Shown here piece by piece: positions 9,526-18,551 of a stretch of 64,000 bases of DNA. Numbering within the stretch: position 1 is the first letter of the stretch; every line of letters starts with the position of its first letter. The translations under genes and the position numbers were made by a program. The notes below the pieces were generated by a model. The model made no database searches. It had not been told where the DNA came from and worked only from the letters and a program-made list of their open reading frames with translations. The stretch is from the NCBI RefSeq assembly GCF_001425235.1, contig NZ_LMEA01000001.1, positions 62,001 to 126,000 of the forward strand, read 5' to 3'. The DNA comes from Devosia sp. Root413D1 (lineage in GTDB: Bacteria > Pseudomonadota > Alphaproteobacteria > Rhizobiales > Devosiaceae).

Positions 9526-10134
9526 ATGCGCCGACTGCTCTTCGCCCTGACCCTGCTGCTCACGCCCGCAGTACAAGCCGCCGAACCGCAGATCGACGAA
9601 GTGCGCGCCGCCTGGGACGCATGCTCGAAGCTGCTCGAAAGCGCTCCCAACGACTGGACCGGCTGGCGCCGCAATTTCGACGGCGGCTATGCCGACCATT
9701 TTGAGTTCCACGATGGCGGTGACGCTGCCCCCTCGGTGCTGGTGCAGACCTGGCTGATCGATGCCATCGCCACCCAGACCGACACCTCGTGCTACCGCCC
9801 CGACGGCAGCCTTGCCTTCATCTATTCCGAGATGGTCTCCCCCAACGTGGCTGAGGGCGCCACCGGCCCCGCCCTCACCCGGGAAGGCCGGCTCTACTTC
9901 GCCCCCGACGGCCACCTGCTGCGGCTATTGAAACGCATCACCGAAGCCGGCAAGGAGGTCGCCGCGATCGACAACGCGCAATACCAGCTCGCCCGCGGCT
10001 GCGGCCTCACCGCCCCGCACGCCACGGTAGATGACGTCCGCTCGCATCTGATCGCCGAACTCGGCGACATCGAAGGCACGCGCGGCAAATATGTGCAGGA
10101 GCCGCTGGATTGGTGCGGGATGGAAGTGGAGTAG
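9526..10134 (+). CDS. Secreted protein of unknown function
   Basis: I do not recognise a family. The product is 202 aa with a clear Sec signal peptide (MRRLLFALTLLLTPAVQAAE; cleavage after AQA-like VQA, near residue 19). The mature part has four cysteines (in DACSK, TSCYR, RGCGL and DWCGM), suggesting disulfides in the periplasm, and a lipocalin-like alternation of short strands (RREGRLYFAPDG-type turn). ATG 9526 has GGAG about 12 bases upstream. It is flanked by family A repeats on both sides and faces the psuGK pair convergently, so it appears to be a single-gene unit. Confidence 0.7.
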   Translation: MRRLLFALTLLLTPAVQAAEPQIDEVRAAWDACSKLLESAPNDWTGWRRNFDGGYADHFEFHDGGDAAPSVLVQTWLIDAIATQTDTSCYRPDGSLAFIYSEMVSPNVAEGATGPALTREGRLYFAPDGHLLRLLKRITEAGKEVAAIDNAQYQLARGCGLTAPHATVDDVRSHLIAELGDIEGTRGKYVQEPLDWCGMEVE

Positions 10135-10207
10135 TTGGGCTCTCGATCGCCCACCCACGGGCTGTCATCCCTGCGAAGCGGATCCACCAGACGGCGCCCC
10201 AAACTCG

Positions 10208-10288
10208 GTGTCATCCCTGCGAAAGCAGGGACCCAACTCGCCGCAGCGCAAGCGGATAGATGGGTCCCAGCTTTCGCTGGGATGACAG
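10208..10288. repeat. Family A dispersed double-hairpin repeat, copy A2
   Basis: Left arm GTCATCCCTGCGAAAGCAGG and right arm CCAGCTTTCGCTGGGATGAC are inverted to each other, with a further ACCCAACT / GGGTCC extension. It lies in the gap between two convergent genes (secreted protein and psuK). A degenerate half copy starts near 10163. Confidence 0.8.
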
Positions 10289-10384
10289 CCGGTGGGTGGG
10301 CACGACCATAACGTAGGGCACATAGGCCTGCGCCAGGATGACGGCCGGTTTATGCGGCTAACCCAGGGCTCAGCTCTCAACCCC

Positions 10385-11278
10385 CTAATCCGGCTGCCCA
10401 CCCACCTTGGTCACCGCCGCCGACCCGGCCTCGATCCCCCGCCTGAGGCAGGTCTCGAGATCAACCCCGCGCAATTCCGCCGAAACGAAAGCCGCGGCGA
10501 ACGCATCGCCGGCACCGGTCGTATCAACCACCTTCACTGCCGGTGCCGGCAGCTTCAGCTTGATACCCGAGGTATCACCCACTGCCGCGCCGCCGGCGCC
10601 GAGCTTGACCACCACCCGCCCGTAGTTCGGCCCGAGTACCCGCATCTGCGTCTCGAGATCGTCGCTGCCGGCCAGCGCCACCGCCTCATCGGCATTGGCG
10701 AACAGTGTCGAGAACCCCTTGGTCCACTCGAGGAATTTTTCGGCCCCGACCTCCTCCACGAACCCCACCGAGGCCGCGTCCACCGCCACCGGGATACCGC
10801 GCGATTGCGCCTCGCCGGCCATCCAGCGCGCTGCATGCCGCGGCTTTTCCGCAAACAGCGAATAGCCGGAAACCAGCACGTAGCGCGTCTCTTCGAGCAG
10901 CCACACCGGCATATCCGAATGCGACAAATCGAGGTTCGCCCCGCGATCGGTGAGAAAACTCCGCTCCCCGCCCGCATCGACGATGACCACGAGGATGCCC
11001 GACGGCTTGACCGGATCGGCGATCAGCACCGGATCGACATGAAAGCCGCGCAGATACGCCTCGAGGTGCGGCTTGTCGCGCGCCCCGACGCGGGCGACGA
11101 AGCTGACCGGCGTATCCATCGACCCCAGCCACACCGCCTGGTTGGCGCCCGAGCCGCCCGGGCGCTGGGTAATCTGCGCGCGCCGGTCCGAGCCGCGCAC
11201 CAGCGGGCCCTCCGGGATCACGATGACATCGGTCATCACGTCGCCGATGACGATGACCCGCCCGGTGCTGTCGCTCAT
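10385..11278 (-). CDS. psuK: Pseudouridine kinase, PfkB family
   Basis: A 297-aa ribokinase-fold protein. The N-terminal PfkB signature region (GGSGANQAVWLG, about residues 41-52) and the C-terminal ATP/anion-hole motif DTTGAGDAFAAAF (about 250-262, catalytic Asp in GAGD) are intact. The PsuK assignment comes from its 4-base ATGA overlap with pseudouridine-5'-phosphate glycosidase: PsuK phosphorylates pseudouridine and PsuG splits the product to uracil and ribose 5-phosphate. A general sugar kinase would be the fallback call. No pseudouridine transporter is next to it. Confidence 0.87.
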   Translation of the reverse strand: MSDSTGRVIVIGDVMTDVIVIPEGPLVRGSDRRAQITQRPGGSGANQAVWLGSMDTPVSFVARVGARDKPHLEAYLRGFHVDPVLIADPVKPSGILVVIVDAGGERSFLTDRGANLDLSHSDMPVWLLEETRYVLVSGYSLFAEKPRHAARWMAGEAQSRGIPVAVDAASVGFVEEVGAEKFLEWTKGFSTLFANADEAVALAGSDDLETQMRVLGPNYGRVVVKLGAGGAAVGDTSGIKLKLPAPAVKVVDTTGAGDAFAAAFVSAELRGVDLETCLRRGIEAGSAAVTKVGGQPD

Positions 11279-12198
11279 TTGTTGAGCTTGGCCAGTGCCA
11301 CTGCGATTTCGGCCGCCACGCGCGCATTGTTCTCGACCAGCGCGATATTGGCGACCAGACTCTTGCCGTCGGTCAATTCGAAGATGCGCTTCAACAGGAA
11401 CGGCGTCAGCTCCTTGCGGCTCACCCCTTCCTTTTCGGCGCCCTTGATCGCCTCGTTGATCCGGCCCTCGATCTCATCCTTGTCGAGCGCCGCGCTCTCG
11501 GGGATCGGGTTGGCCACCAGCACGCCGCCCAGCCCGAGCGCGAACTGCAGCGCGATCACCCTGGCGGCGTCCTTGCCGCTCTCCACCCGATGATCGACCT
11601 TGCCGCCCGACTGGCGGGCCCAGAACGCCGGGAAATCCGCGGTCTGGAAGCCCAGCACCGGCACGCCCTTGCTCTCCAGCACTTCCAAAGTCTTGGGGAT
11701 ATCGAGGATCGACTTGGCCCCGGCGCACACCACCGCCACCTGGGTGCGGCCAAGCTCCTCGAGATCGGCCGAGATATCGAAGGTGGTCTCGGCGCCGCGA
11801 TGCACGCCGCCAATGCCGCCGGTGGCGAACACCTGGATGCCGGCGGCTTCCGCCGCCATCATCGTCGTCGCCACGGTGGTGCCCGCCACTTCGCCCGACG
11901 CCAGCAGCGCCGCGACGTCACGACGCGATGCCTTGGCAGCCTTGCCGCCGGTCTGCGCCAGCCGCTCGAGATCCTTGGCCGTGACGCCGACCTTGAACTT
12001 GCCGTCCATGATGGCGATCGTTGCCGGCACGGCGCCGTGCTTTTCGATCACCGCCTCGACGTTCTGCGCCATCTCGAGATTCTGCGGATAGGGCATGCCA
12101 TGCGTGATGATGGTGGATTCGAGCGCCACCACCGGCTGGCCGGCGTCGAGCGCCTTCTTGACCGCAGGCGAGATGGACAGATGCTTCTTGAGGCTCAC
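11275..12198 (-). CDS. psuG: Pseudouridine-5'-phosphate glycosidase
   Basis: A 307-aa enzyme cleaving the C-glycosidic bond of pseudouridine 5'-phosphate, close to the usual length (E. coli 312). The family motifs are present: VALESTIITHGMPYPQN near the N-terminus with the catalytic glutamate, ATGGIGGVHRG, and CAGAKSILDIPKTLE with the lysine that forms the ring-opened adduct. GTG 12198 (start VSLKKHLS) is preferred; the frame stays open upstream but the extra residues do not look like PsuG. It is translationally coupled to psuK. Confidence 0.92.
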   Translation of the reverse strand: MSLKKHLSISPAVKKALDAGQPVVALESTIITHGMPYPQNLEMAQNVEAVIEKHGAVPATIAIMDGKFKVGVTAKDLERLAQTGGKAAKASRRDVAALLASGEVAGTTVATTMMAAEAAGIQVFATGGIGGVHRGAETTFDISADLEELGRTQVAVVCAGAKSILDIPKTLEVLESKGVPVLGFQTADFPAFWARQSGGKVDHRVESGKDAARVIALQFALGLGGVLVANPIPESAALDKDEIEGRINEAIKGAEKEGVSRKELTPFLLKRIFELTDGKSLVANIALVENNARVAAEIAVALAKLNK

Positions 12199-12705
12199 GA
12201 GGGTTGCTCTTTCGGAAAGGACTTTTGCCCTTCCCTTGAACCGAAAACCGCCCGAGTTCAACTCCCCGGCCCCGGGCGCCAATCCCGTCCCTGTGGCGGC
12301 GCGTCGCATCCCGACTTTGTGGCCCGCCGCGCGGGGCTCCGATGCCCCTAAGACCCTTGCCCGACGTCGGATTTCCCACTAGGTTTCAGCCCGGCTGGAA
12401 GGCCTGTCGCGAGGGGTCACGTCACTGCTTACCGTCATTGTTGATCCGGAGCCTCCGCCGGATCGATGGGCGCCCGGCTCCGGGCACATTGCGAACCCGA
12501 ATTCTCCCGGCGCGACACCCGCGCTGCTTGGCCTACCCTCCCGCGCACCCGCTCCCCGACATTTTCGTCACCTGAGCCGACCGCACCCAATACATCGCTA
12601 TTCGCCGGGCCCTGCGCCCACGATCCGTCAACCGGCGCCGCACGCGTCCGGGCTATGAGGCAATAACCGCTGGCCACCCGCGGTACTGATCAAGGAGAGA
12701 CCACC
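12199..12705. other. 507-bp divergent intergenic region, psuG / potF
   Basis: No gene is supported here; the short open frames on both strands lack ribosome sites and family resemblance. The region must hold the psuG and potF promoters. The only structure I see is an inverted repeat GATCCGG-N8-CCGGATC at 12443-12464, which could be an operator or hairpin. A clean AAGGAGAGACC ribosome site for potF lies at about 12692-12701. Confidence 0.5.
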
Positions 12706-13794
12706 ATGCACAAACCGCTGCTCGTTGCCCTGGGAGCGCTGCTCATCGCAGCGCCGGCCCTGGCACAGGACAATGTCGTCAACATCTACAACTGGTCGGA
12801 CTACATCGCCGAAGACACCATCGCCAATTTCGAAGCCGAAACGGGCATCAAGGTGAACTACGACGTCTACGACAATAACGAGATCGTCGACGCCAAGCTG
12901 CTGGCCGGCAATTCCGGCTACGACATCGTCGTTCCCTCGGGCAATTTCCTCGAGCGCCAGATCAAGGCCGGCCTGATCCTGCCGCTCGACAAGTCGAAGC
13001 TGACCAATCTCGGCAACCTCGACCCGGCCGTGATGGCGACCGCCGCCTCGCAGGATCCGGACAACGCCCACGGCGTGCCCTATATGATCAACACCATCGG
13101 GCTCGGCTACAACGTCGCCAAGGTGCAGGCGGCGCTCGGTGACGGAGCGCCGATCGACAGCTGGGACCTGCTGTTCAAGCCCGAGGTGGTCGCCAAGCTC
13201 AAGGATTGCGGCGTCGCCGTGCTCGACAGCCCGTCGGAAGTCACCGGCATTGCGCTGCACTATCTCGGCCTCGACCCGAACTCCGAGAGCGAGGAAGACC
13301 TGGCCAAGGCCGAAGCGCTGCTGACCAGCATCAAGCCGTCGATCCGCTACTTCCACTCGAGCCAGTACATCGACGATCTCGGCAACGGCGAAATCTGCCT
13401 GGCGCTCGGCTATTCGGGCGACATCTTCATTGCGTCCGACGCTGCCGCACAGGCCGCCCAGGGCAACGAGGTCAAGTACCTGATCCCCAAGGAAGGCGCC
13501 GCGACACTGTTCGACTTCCTCGCCATCCCGGTCGACGCACCGCACCCGGATAACGCCCTGAAGTTCATCAACTACATCCTCGAGCCCAAGGTCGTGGCGG
13601 CGATCACCAACTACGTGTTCTACGCCAACCCGAACCTGCCCGCGCTGGAGTTCGTAAACGAGGAAGTGAAGTCGAATCCGGGCATCTATCCGCCGGCCGA
13701 GACTATCGCCAAGGCCTTCGTGATGAAGGCGCACTCGCCTGAGTTCGAAGAGGTCTTGACCCGGACCTGGACCCGCATCAAAACCGGTCTGTAA
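12706..13794 (+). CDS. potF: Putrescine ABC transporter, substrate-binding protein
   Basis: A 362-aa periplasmic protein with a signal peptide (residues 1-20, cleavage after ALA). It starts the mature domain with NVVNIYNWSDYIAEDTIANF, very close to E. coli PotF (HIYNWSDYIAPDTVANF). Further PotF landmarks are VPSGNFLERQ, IRYFHSSQYIDDLGNG and the C-terminal NPGIYPPAETIAK. These contain the acidic and aromatic ligand-box residues. ATG 12706 has a strong AAGGAGAG. It is the first gene of potFGHI; a hairpin after its stop fits the excess of binding protein over membrane components. Confidence 0.95.
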   Translation: MHKPLLVALGALLIAAPALAQDNVVNIYNWSDYIAEDTIANFEAETGIKVNYDVYDNNEIVDAKLLAGNSGYDIVVPSGNFLERQIKAGLILPLDKSKLTNLGNLDPAVMATAASQDPDNAHGVPYMINTIGLGYNVAKVQAALGDGAPIDSWDLLFKPEVVAKLKDCGVAVLDSPSEVTGIALHYLGLDPNSESEEDLAKAEALLTSIKPSIRYFHSSQYIDDLGNGEICLALGYSGDIFIASDAAAQAAQGNEVKYLIPKEGAATLFDFLAIPVDAPHPDNALKFINYILEPKVVAAITNYVFYANPNLPALEFVNEEVKSNPGIYPPAETIAKAFVMKAHSPEFEEVLTRTWTRIKTGL

Positions 13795-13802
13795 TCTCCT
13801 TC

Positions 13803-13829
13803 AGGGGGCGGTCCCGCAACCGCCCCCTT
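13803..13829 (+). terminator. Hairpin between potF and potG
   Basis: GGGGGCGGT (13804-13812) and ACCGCCCCC (13819-13827) form a perfect 9-bp stem with a 6-base loop, followed by TT. Without a real U-tract it is more likely an mRNA-stabilising or partial terminator hairpin that raises potF over potGHI than a full stop. Confidence 0.7.
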
Positions 13830-13845
13830 CCTCATCAGGTGCCGC

Positions 13846-14994
13846 ATGGCCAAGAAGCCGCAGCTCGCCATCGACACGCGCCCCTGGCGCGATCCGTCGG
13901 CCAAGCCGTTTGTGCGCATTCGCAACGTCTCGAAGAAGTTCGGCGACGTCTCGGCGGTGCATGAAGTGTCGCTCGATATCTACAAATCCGAGCTGTTCTG
14001 CCTGCTCGGCGGCTCGGGCTCGGGCAAATCGACGCTGCTGCGCATGCTGGCCGGCTTCGAGCAGCCGACCTCCGGCACCATCGAAATCGACGGCCAGGAC
14101 ATGACCGCCGTGCCGCCCTACCAGCGGCCGGTCAACATGATGTTCCAGTCCTACGCGCTGTTCCCGCATATGAACGTCGAGCAGAACATCGCCTACGGCC
14201 TGAAGCGCGATAACATGCCGCGTGGCGAGATCGCCGATCGCGTCGCCGAGCTCCTGAGCCTCGTGAAACTGCAGGATTACGGCAAGCGCAAGCCGAACCA
14301 GCTGTCGGGCGGCCAGCGCCAGCGCGTCGCCCTCGCCCGCTCACTGGCCAAGCGGCCAAAACTCCTCTTGCTCGACGAGCCGCTCGGCGCGCTCGACAAG
14401 AAGCTGCGCGAAGAAACCCAGTTCGAACTGGTCAAGATCCAGGAATCGCTCGGCGTCACCTTCATCGTCGTCACCCACGACCAGGAAGAGGCGATGACGC
14501 TGGCCACCCGCATCGGGGTGATGAACCAGGGCGAGATCGCCATGATCGGCGAACCGCACGACATCTACGAGTTCCCCAACTCGCGCTTCGTTGCCAGCTT
14601 CATCGGCTCGGCCAACATGGTCGAAGGCATCGTCACCGAGGACGAGCCGGACCATGTCCGCATCCGCTCGCCCGAGCTCGGCTGCGACATCTATGTCGGC
14701 CACGGTGTCGATTGCGCTCCCGACCAGATCCTGTGGTGGGCCATCCGCCCCGAGAAGATGGAGCTGAGCCGCGAGAAGCCCGAGGCGCTGAACGGCGCCA
14801 ACGTCACCAAGGGCGTGGTCGAGGACATCGGCTACCTGGGCGATATGAGCGTCTACCAGTTGCTGCTCGACAGCGGCAAACGCATCCGCGTCAGCCAGAC
14901 CAACACCGCGCGCGGCAACCCTGACGCCATCACCTGGGAAGAACAGGTTTACGTCACCTGGGGCGACAGCTCCGGCTCGGTACTGACGGTATGA
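13846..14994 (+). CDS. potG: Putrescine ABC transporter, ATP-binding protein
   Basis: A 382-aa ATPase. Walker A GGSGSGKS is near residues 50-57, the signature is [15 protein letters not shown], Walker B is [12 protein letters not shown], and the H-loop is THDQEEAM. The C-terminal third is the TOBE regulatory domain of MalK/PotA-type ATPases. Its length and the start [20 protein letters not shown] resemble PotG. It is 51 bases after potF, separated by a hairpin, and a family A repeat lies between it and potH. Confidence 0.92.
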   Translation: MAKKPQLAIDTRPWRDPSAKPFVRIRNVSKKFGDVSAVHEVSLDIYKSELFCLLGGSGSGKSTLLRMLAGFEQPTSGTIEIDGQDMTAVPPYQRPVNMMFQSYALFPHMNVEQNIAYGLKRDNMPRGEIADRVAELLSLVKLQDYGKRKPNQLSGGQRQRVALARSLAKRPKLLLLDEPLGALDKKLREETQFELVKIQESLGVTFIVVTHDQEEAMTLATRIGVMNQGEIAMIGEPHDIYEFPNSRFVASFIGSANMVEGIVTEDEPDHVRIRSPELGCDIYVGHGVDCAPDQILWWAIRPEKMELSREKPEALNGANVTKGVVEDIGYLGDMSVYQLLLDSGKRIRVSQTNTARGNPDAITWEEQVYVTWGDSSGSVLTV

Positions 14995-15028
14995 GCGGGG
15001 CAGGGTTCCAGCTTTGCCACCCCCACGG

Positions 15029-15106
15029 AGTCATTCCCGCGAAAGCGGGAACCTCTGTTTGCGGTGGTCGCGGCCAAACGAAGATCCCAGCTTCCGCGGG
15101 GATGAC
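15029..15106. repeat. Family A dispersed double-hairpin repeat, copy A3
   Basis: Left arm GTCATTCCCGCGAAAGCGGG and right arm CAGCTTCCGCGGGGATGAC, inside the potG-potH gap of the operon. The right arm has diverged (CTTCCGC for CTTTCGC). Its position within a transcription unit means it will be in the mRNA. Confidence 0.8.
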
Positions 15107-15145
15107 GCGGTGCGCATTGCGCAACCGCGAAGGGGACCTTCACCC

Positions 15146-16102
15146 ATGACCCTCACCGGCAACCAGTTGCCGCCGCCGCGTCGCCTCCGGCCCTGGAGCG
15201 GGCTGGAGCGCCGGCTGCGCGATGTCGGCATTTCCGGCCGCACCCTGGTGATCGCCGCGCCGGCGATCTGGCTGACCGTGTTCTTCCTCGTGCCGCTGTT
15301 CGTGGTGTTCGGCATCTCGCTCGCCACCAAGCAGTTTGGCCGCCCGCCCTATTCGCCGCTGCTCACCACCGAAGGCGGCACCGTGCAGCTGACGCTGCAC
15401 CTTTCCAATTACCTGAAGCTCTTCACCGATCCGCTCTATGTCGCGGCTTATCTGAGCTCGATCCGCATCGCGCTGATCGCCACGATCATCACTCTCTTCA
15501 TCGGCTACCCGATGGCCTATGCCATCGCCCGCGCCCCGGACAAATGGCGCAACATCCTGTTGATGCTGGTGATCCTGCCGTTCTGGACCTCGTTCCTGCT
15601 GCGCGTCTATGCGCTCAGTGGCTTCATGCGCGGCAACGGCGTGATCAACCAGATCCTCGCGGTATTCGGCATCGAGCCGCTGGTGATGATGCAGACCGAT
15701 TTCGCCGTCTATGTCGGCATCGTCTACACCTACCTGCCGTTCATGATCCTGCCGCTCTATACGACACTGGTGAAGCTCGACACCTCACTGCTCGAGGCCT
15801 CGGCCGATCTCGGCTCGCGCCCGTGGCAGACCTTCCTGTCGGTCACCCTGCCGCTGTCGCTGCCCGGCATCATCGCCGGCTCCATGCTGGTGTTCATCCC
15901 GGCGATCGGCGAGTTCGTCATTCCCTCGCTGCTCGGCGGTCCGGAAACGCTGATGATCGGCCGCGTCCTGTGGGACGAGTTCTTCGGCGCCACCAACTGG
16001 CCGCGCGCCGCGGCAGTCGCCGTCGCCATGCTGGTGGTCGTCGTCATTCCCATCCTGCTGCTGCAGAAGGCGCAGGATGCCGTGGTCGAGAAGGGCAAGT
16101 AG
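15146..16102 (+). CDS. potH: Putrescine ABC transporter, permease PotH/PotB type
   Basis: A 318-aa permease with six predicted helices and a large first periplasmic loop. The EAA motif (LLEASADLGSRPWQTFLSVT region, about residues 213-235) is the ATPase docking loop. ATG 15146 has AGGGG about 10 bases upstream; the upstream open frame is the translated repeat A3 and is not coding. The stop is adjacent to the potI start. Confidence 0.92.
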   Translation: MTLTGNQLPPPRRLRPWSGLERRLRDVGISGRTLVIAAPAIWLTVFFLVPLFVVFGISLATKQFGRPPYSPLLTTEGGTVQLTLHLSNYLKLFTDPLYVAAYLSSIRIALIATIITLFIGYPMAYAIARAPDKWRNILLMLVILPFWTSFLLRVYALSGFMRGNGVINQILAVFGIEPLVMMQTDFAVYVGIVYTYLPFMILPLYTTLVKLDTSLLEASADLGSRPWQTFLSVTLPLSLPGIIAGSMLVFIPAIGEFVIPSLLGGPETLMIGRVLWDEFFGATNWPRAAAVAVAMLVVVVIPILLLQKAQDAVVEKGK

Positions 16103-16912
16103 ATGCGGCGCGGCTGGTTCCTTCCCATCGCGGCAACCCTCGGTTTTGCCTTCCTCTATCTGCCGATCATCTCGCTGGTGGTGTTCTCGTTCAACGAGAG
16201 CAAGCTGGTCACCGTCTGGTCGGGCTTTTCGACCAAATGGTATGGCGAACTGTTCGCCGACGAGCAGATGCTGGGCGCCGCCTGGCTGAGCCTCCGCATC
16301 GCGTTCTTCTCCGCCAGCTTCGCCCTGGTGCTTGGCACCCTCTGCGCCGTGGCCTTGGTGCGCTTCAAGCGCTTCCGTGGCCGCACCGTGCTCGCCGGCA
16401 CCGTCTCGGCCCCGCTGGTGATGCCGGATGTGATCACCGGCCTCGCGCTGCTGCTCTTGTTCGTCGGCATGGAATCGACGCTCGGCTGGCCGGCCGGCCG
16501 CGGCATCGTCACCATCATCATCGCCCACACCACCTTCTGCATGGCCTACATCACCGTGGTGGTGCAGTCGCGCCTCTCCGACCTCGACTTGAGTTTGGAG
16601 GAAGCGGCGATGGATCTCGGCGCGACGCCGTTCCGGGTGTTCTTCGACATCACCCTGCCGATCATCGCCCCGGCTCTGGTCTCCGGCTGGCTGCTCGGCT
16701 TCACCCTGTCGCTCGACGACCTGGTGATCGCGAGCTTCGTCTCCGGCCCCGGCTCGTCGACCCTGCCCATGGTGATCTTTTCCAAGATCAAGCTCGGCGT
16801 CTCCCCCGACGTCAACGCGCTCGCCACCATTATCATCGGCGTCGTGGCGCTCGGCGTCGTCGCCGCGACGATCATCGGCCTGCGCGGCAGCAGCAAGGTG
16901 AAGCGAGCCTGA
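16103..16912 (+). CDS. potI: Putrescine ABC transporter, permease PotI/PotC type
   Basis: A 269-aa permease with six helices. LSLEEAAMDLGATPFRVF (about residues 160-177) is the EAA docking loop, and VVFSFNESKLVTVWSGFSTKW after helix 1 is characteristic of PotC/PotI. It begins directly after the potH stop (16100-16102), so the two are translated together. It is the last gene of the putrescine operon. Confidence 0.93.
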   Translation: MRRGWFLPIAATLGFAFLYLPIISLVVFSFNESKLVTVWSGFSTKWYGELFADEQMLGAAWLSLRIAFFSASFALVLGTLCAVALVRFKRFRGRTVLAGTVSAPLVMPDVITGLALLLLFVGMESTLGWPAGRGIVTIIIAHTTFCMAYITVVVQSRLSDLDLSLEEAAMDLGATPFRVFFDITLPIIAPALVSGWLLGFTLSLDDLVIASFVSGPGSSTLPMVIFSKIKLGVSPDVNALATIIIGVVALGVVAATIIGLRGSSKVKRA

Positions 16913-16921
16913 CGACGTAAA

Positions 16922-17132
16922 GGCGACCCTCCCTTCTCCCCTCCAAGGGGGCGCAATAGCGCCTCCCGAGGGAGAAGGTGGCCGAAGGCCGGTTGAGGGG
17001 TGAAGCGTCGCAACGCGCGCTCGCTGAGAAACTGAACCCCTCACCCAAGTTCCGCTACGGACCTTCGGTCCGAGCTCCACTACCCTCTCCCCTCCAAGGG
17101 GGCGCGAGAGCGCCCCCGAGGGAGAGGGGGCA
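16922..17132. repeat. Family B C/G-tract inverted repeats, locus B1 (two units)
   Basis: Two related units: 16926-16998 (CCTCCCTTCTCCCCTCC ... GAGGGAGAAGG, then GGTTGAGGGG) and 17038-17132 (CCCTCTCCCCTCCAAGGGGG ... CCCCCGAGGGAGAGGGGG). Each is an imperfect palindrome of C and G tracts with a short GCGCGAGAGCGC-type centre. They lie between potI and the FMN riboswitch and may end potI transcription. Nothing else is seen between 17133 and the riboswitch. Confidence 0.7.
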
Positions 17133-17239
17133 CCTCCACTCGGCGCCGAGCGCGTGCGCCCCCAGTTTCGTCTTTGTGCCTGCTTGCGCCGACGCCCCGT
17201 GAGGTCTATGTGAGCCTCTGTCAGCCGAGCAATCGGCCG

Positions 17240-17390
17240 GCAAGTTCTCAGGGCGGGGTGCAATTCCCCACCGGCGGTAGATGGGTCGAAAGCCCAAAGC
17301 CCGCGAGCGCCTTGTGGTTCACCCCACAGGGGTCAGCAGATCCGGTGTAACTCCGGAGCCGACGGTATAGTCCGGATGAAAGAGAACGGG
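17240..17390 (+). promoter_or_regulatory. FMN riboswitch (RFN element)
   Basis: The conserved RFN blocks appear in order: TTCTCAGGGCGGGGTGCAAT (17245-17264), CCCCACCGGCGGTA, AGCCCGCGAGCG, GGTCAGCAGATCCGGTG, CCGGAGCCGACGGTATAGTC and GGATGAAAGAGAAC (to about 17386). These form the six-helix FMN aptamer closed by the TTCTC / GAGAA P1 pairing. A small hairpin CCCTC-N6-GAGGG at 17417-17432 followed by TTT is a candidate expression platform (terminator). The controlled gene is ribN, 114 bases further on. Confidence 0.96.
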
Positions 17391-17503
17391 ATTTACGCTG
17401 GCTCTGCCGGCGCGGCCCCTCATTTCGGAGGGTTTCCGCGTCGCCATTCCCCATCGCGATTCCCCGTAACCCTGAGGAAACAGGCTACGGAAAGGATCGA
17501 TCG

Positions 17504-18487
17504 ATGAGCCAGGTTTCCTCGACTACCAAGTCCGCCGCTGCAAGCGGCGCCACCTTCATGCTGGTTGCCGCCTTCGCGTTCGCCGGCTCCAACGTGCTGC
17601 AATCCGTCCTGCCCACCCCGGTCGAATATGGCGGCTTCGGCATGGCCTCGACCGGCATGGTGTTCTGGCAATACCTGATCGCCGGCGTGCTCAGCCTGCC
17701 GCTGATCTTCCGCATCGGCATCGACAAGCTCCGCACCAGCCACCCGCTGGCGCACGAGATCCGCGCCTTCGTCTCGGCGCTCGGCGCGCATGTCTTCGTC
17801 TATGGTTTCGCCTCGGGCGTACCGATCTGGCAGATGGTGACCCTCCTCGCCGCCGGCCCGCTGTTCATCATCCTCGGTTCGACCGTCTTTCTTGGCGAGC
17901 GTGCCTCAGCCGCCCGTCTCGTCGCGGCGCTGGTCGGCTTCACCGGCGCCATCATCGTCTCCGGTATCGGCAGCGAAAGCCTCGGCTGGCACACCCTGAT
18001 CCCGATCGTCGCCGCGGCGCTCTGGGCCACCACGGACGTCTTGACCAAGTACCTGACGCTGAAGGGCGAGAGCCCGGAAACGCTGACCATCTCGTTGCTG
18101 GTGCTGGTCACCCCGAACCACCTGCTGATCCTGCTCGCCGTCAACGCACTCGGCTGGCTGGCGCCGACGGTGCTGCCGGCCGGCCTCGCCACCGGCTTTC
18201 CATTCGCTCTCCCCAGCGGCGATGGCCTCTGGCTGCTGTTGCTGCTCGGCGTGCTCACCGGCGTGGCGCAATACCTGATGGCCTTCGCCTACCGGGCGGC
18301 CGACGCGACGTATCTGCAGCCCTTCGCCGACCTCAAGGTGCCGCTCAGCGCCCTGGTCGGCTGGATCGCCCTCGGCCAGGTGCCGTCGGTCTGGTTCTGG
18401 CCCGGCGCGGCGCTGATCGTCGCCGCCTCGGTGTTCATCTACTGGGTCGAAAGCCGCAACCGCACCCCGACCCTCGCCACCGCCTGA
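17504..18487 (+). CDS. ribN: Riboflavin transporter, DMT superfamily (RibN-like)
   Basis: A 327-aa protein of the drug/metabolite transporter superfamily with about ten helices in two EamA halves (about residues 15-155 and 165-310). RibN, a DMT riboflavin importer known from Rhizobium and other alphaproteobacteria, is typically preceded by an FMN riboswitch, exactly as here, so import of riboflavin or FMN is inferred. The ATG at 17504 has AAAGGA about 9 bases upstream. It is a single-gene unit; without the riboswitch the call would be only a DMT transporter. Confidence 0.87.
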   Translation: MSQVSSTTKSAAASGATFMLVAAFAFAGSNVLQSVLPTPVEYGGFGMASTGMVFWQYLIAGVLSLPLIFRIGIDKLRTSHPLAHEIRAFVSALGAHVFVYGFASGVPIWQMVTLLAAGPLFIILGSTVFLGERASAARLVAALVGFTGAIIVSGIGSESLGWHTLIPIVAAALWATTDVLTKYLTLKGESPETLTISLLVLVTPNHLLILLAVNALGWLAPTVLPAGLATGFPFALPSGDGLWLLLLLGVLTGVAQYLMAFAYRAADATYLQPFADLKVPLSALVGWIALGQVPSVWFWPGAALIVAASVFIYWVESRNRTPTLATA

Positions 18488-18551
18488 GGCCGCTGCACGC
18501 CCTCAGGCTCCCGGGGCCGCCGTGACTGCGGCCTCGGGACTTACGTCTCTG

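Noticed and set aside
10385-11593. 433-aa plus-strand frame (10292-11593) across psuK
   Set aside because: His/Arg/Pro-rich antisense product; psuK on the other strand has intact PfkB motifs.
15544-16920. 458-aa frame overlapping potH and potI
   Set aside because: A shifted frame of two permease genes with intact family motifs in the other frame.
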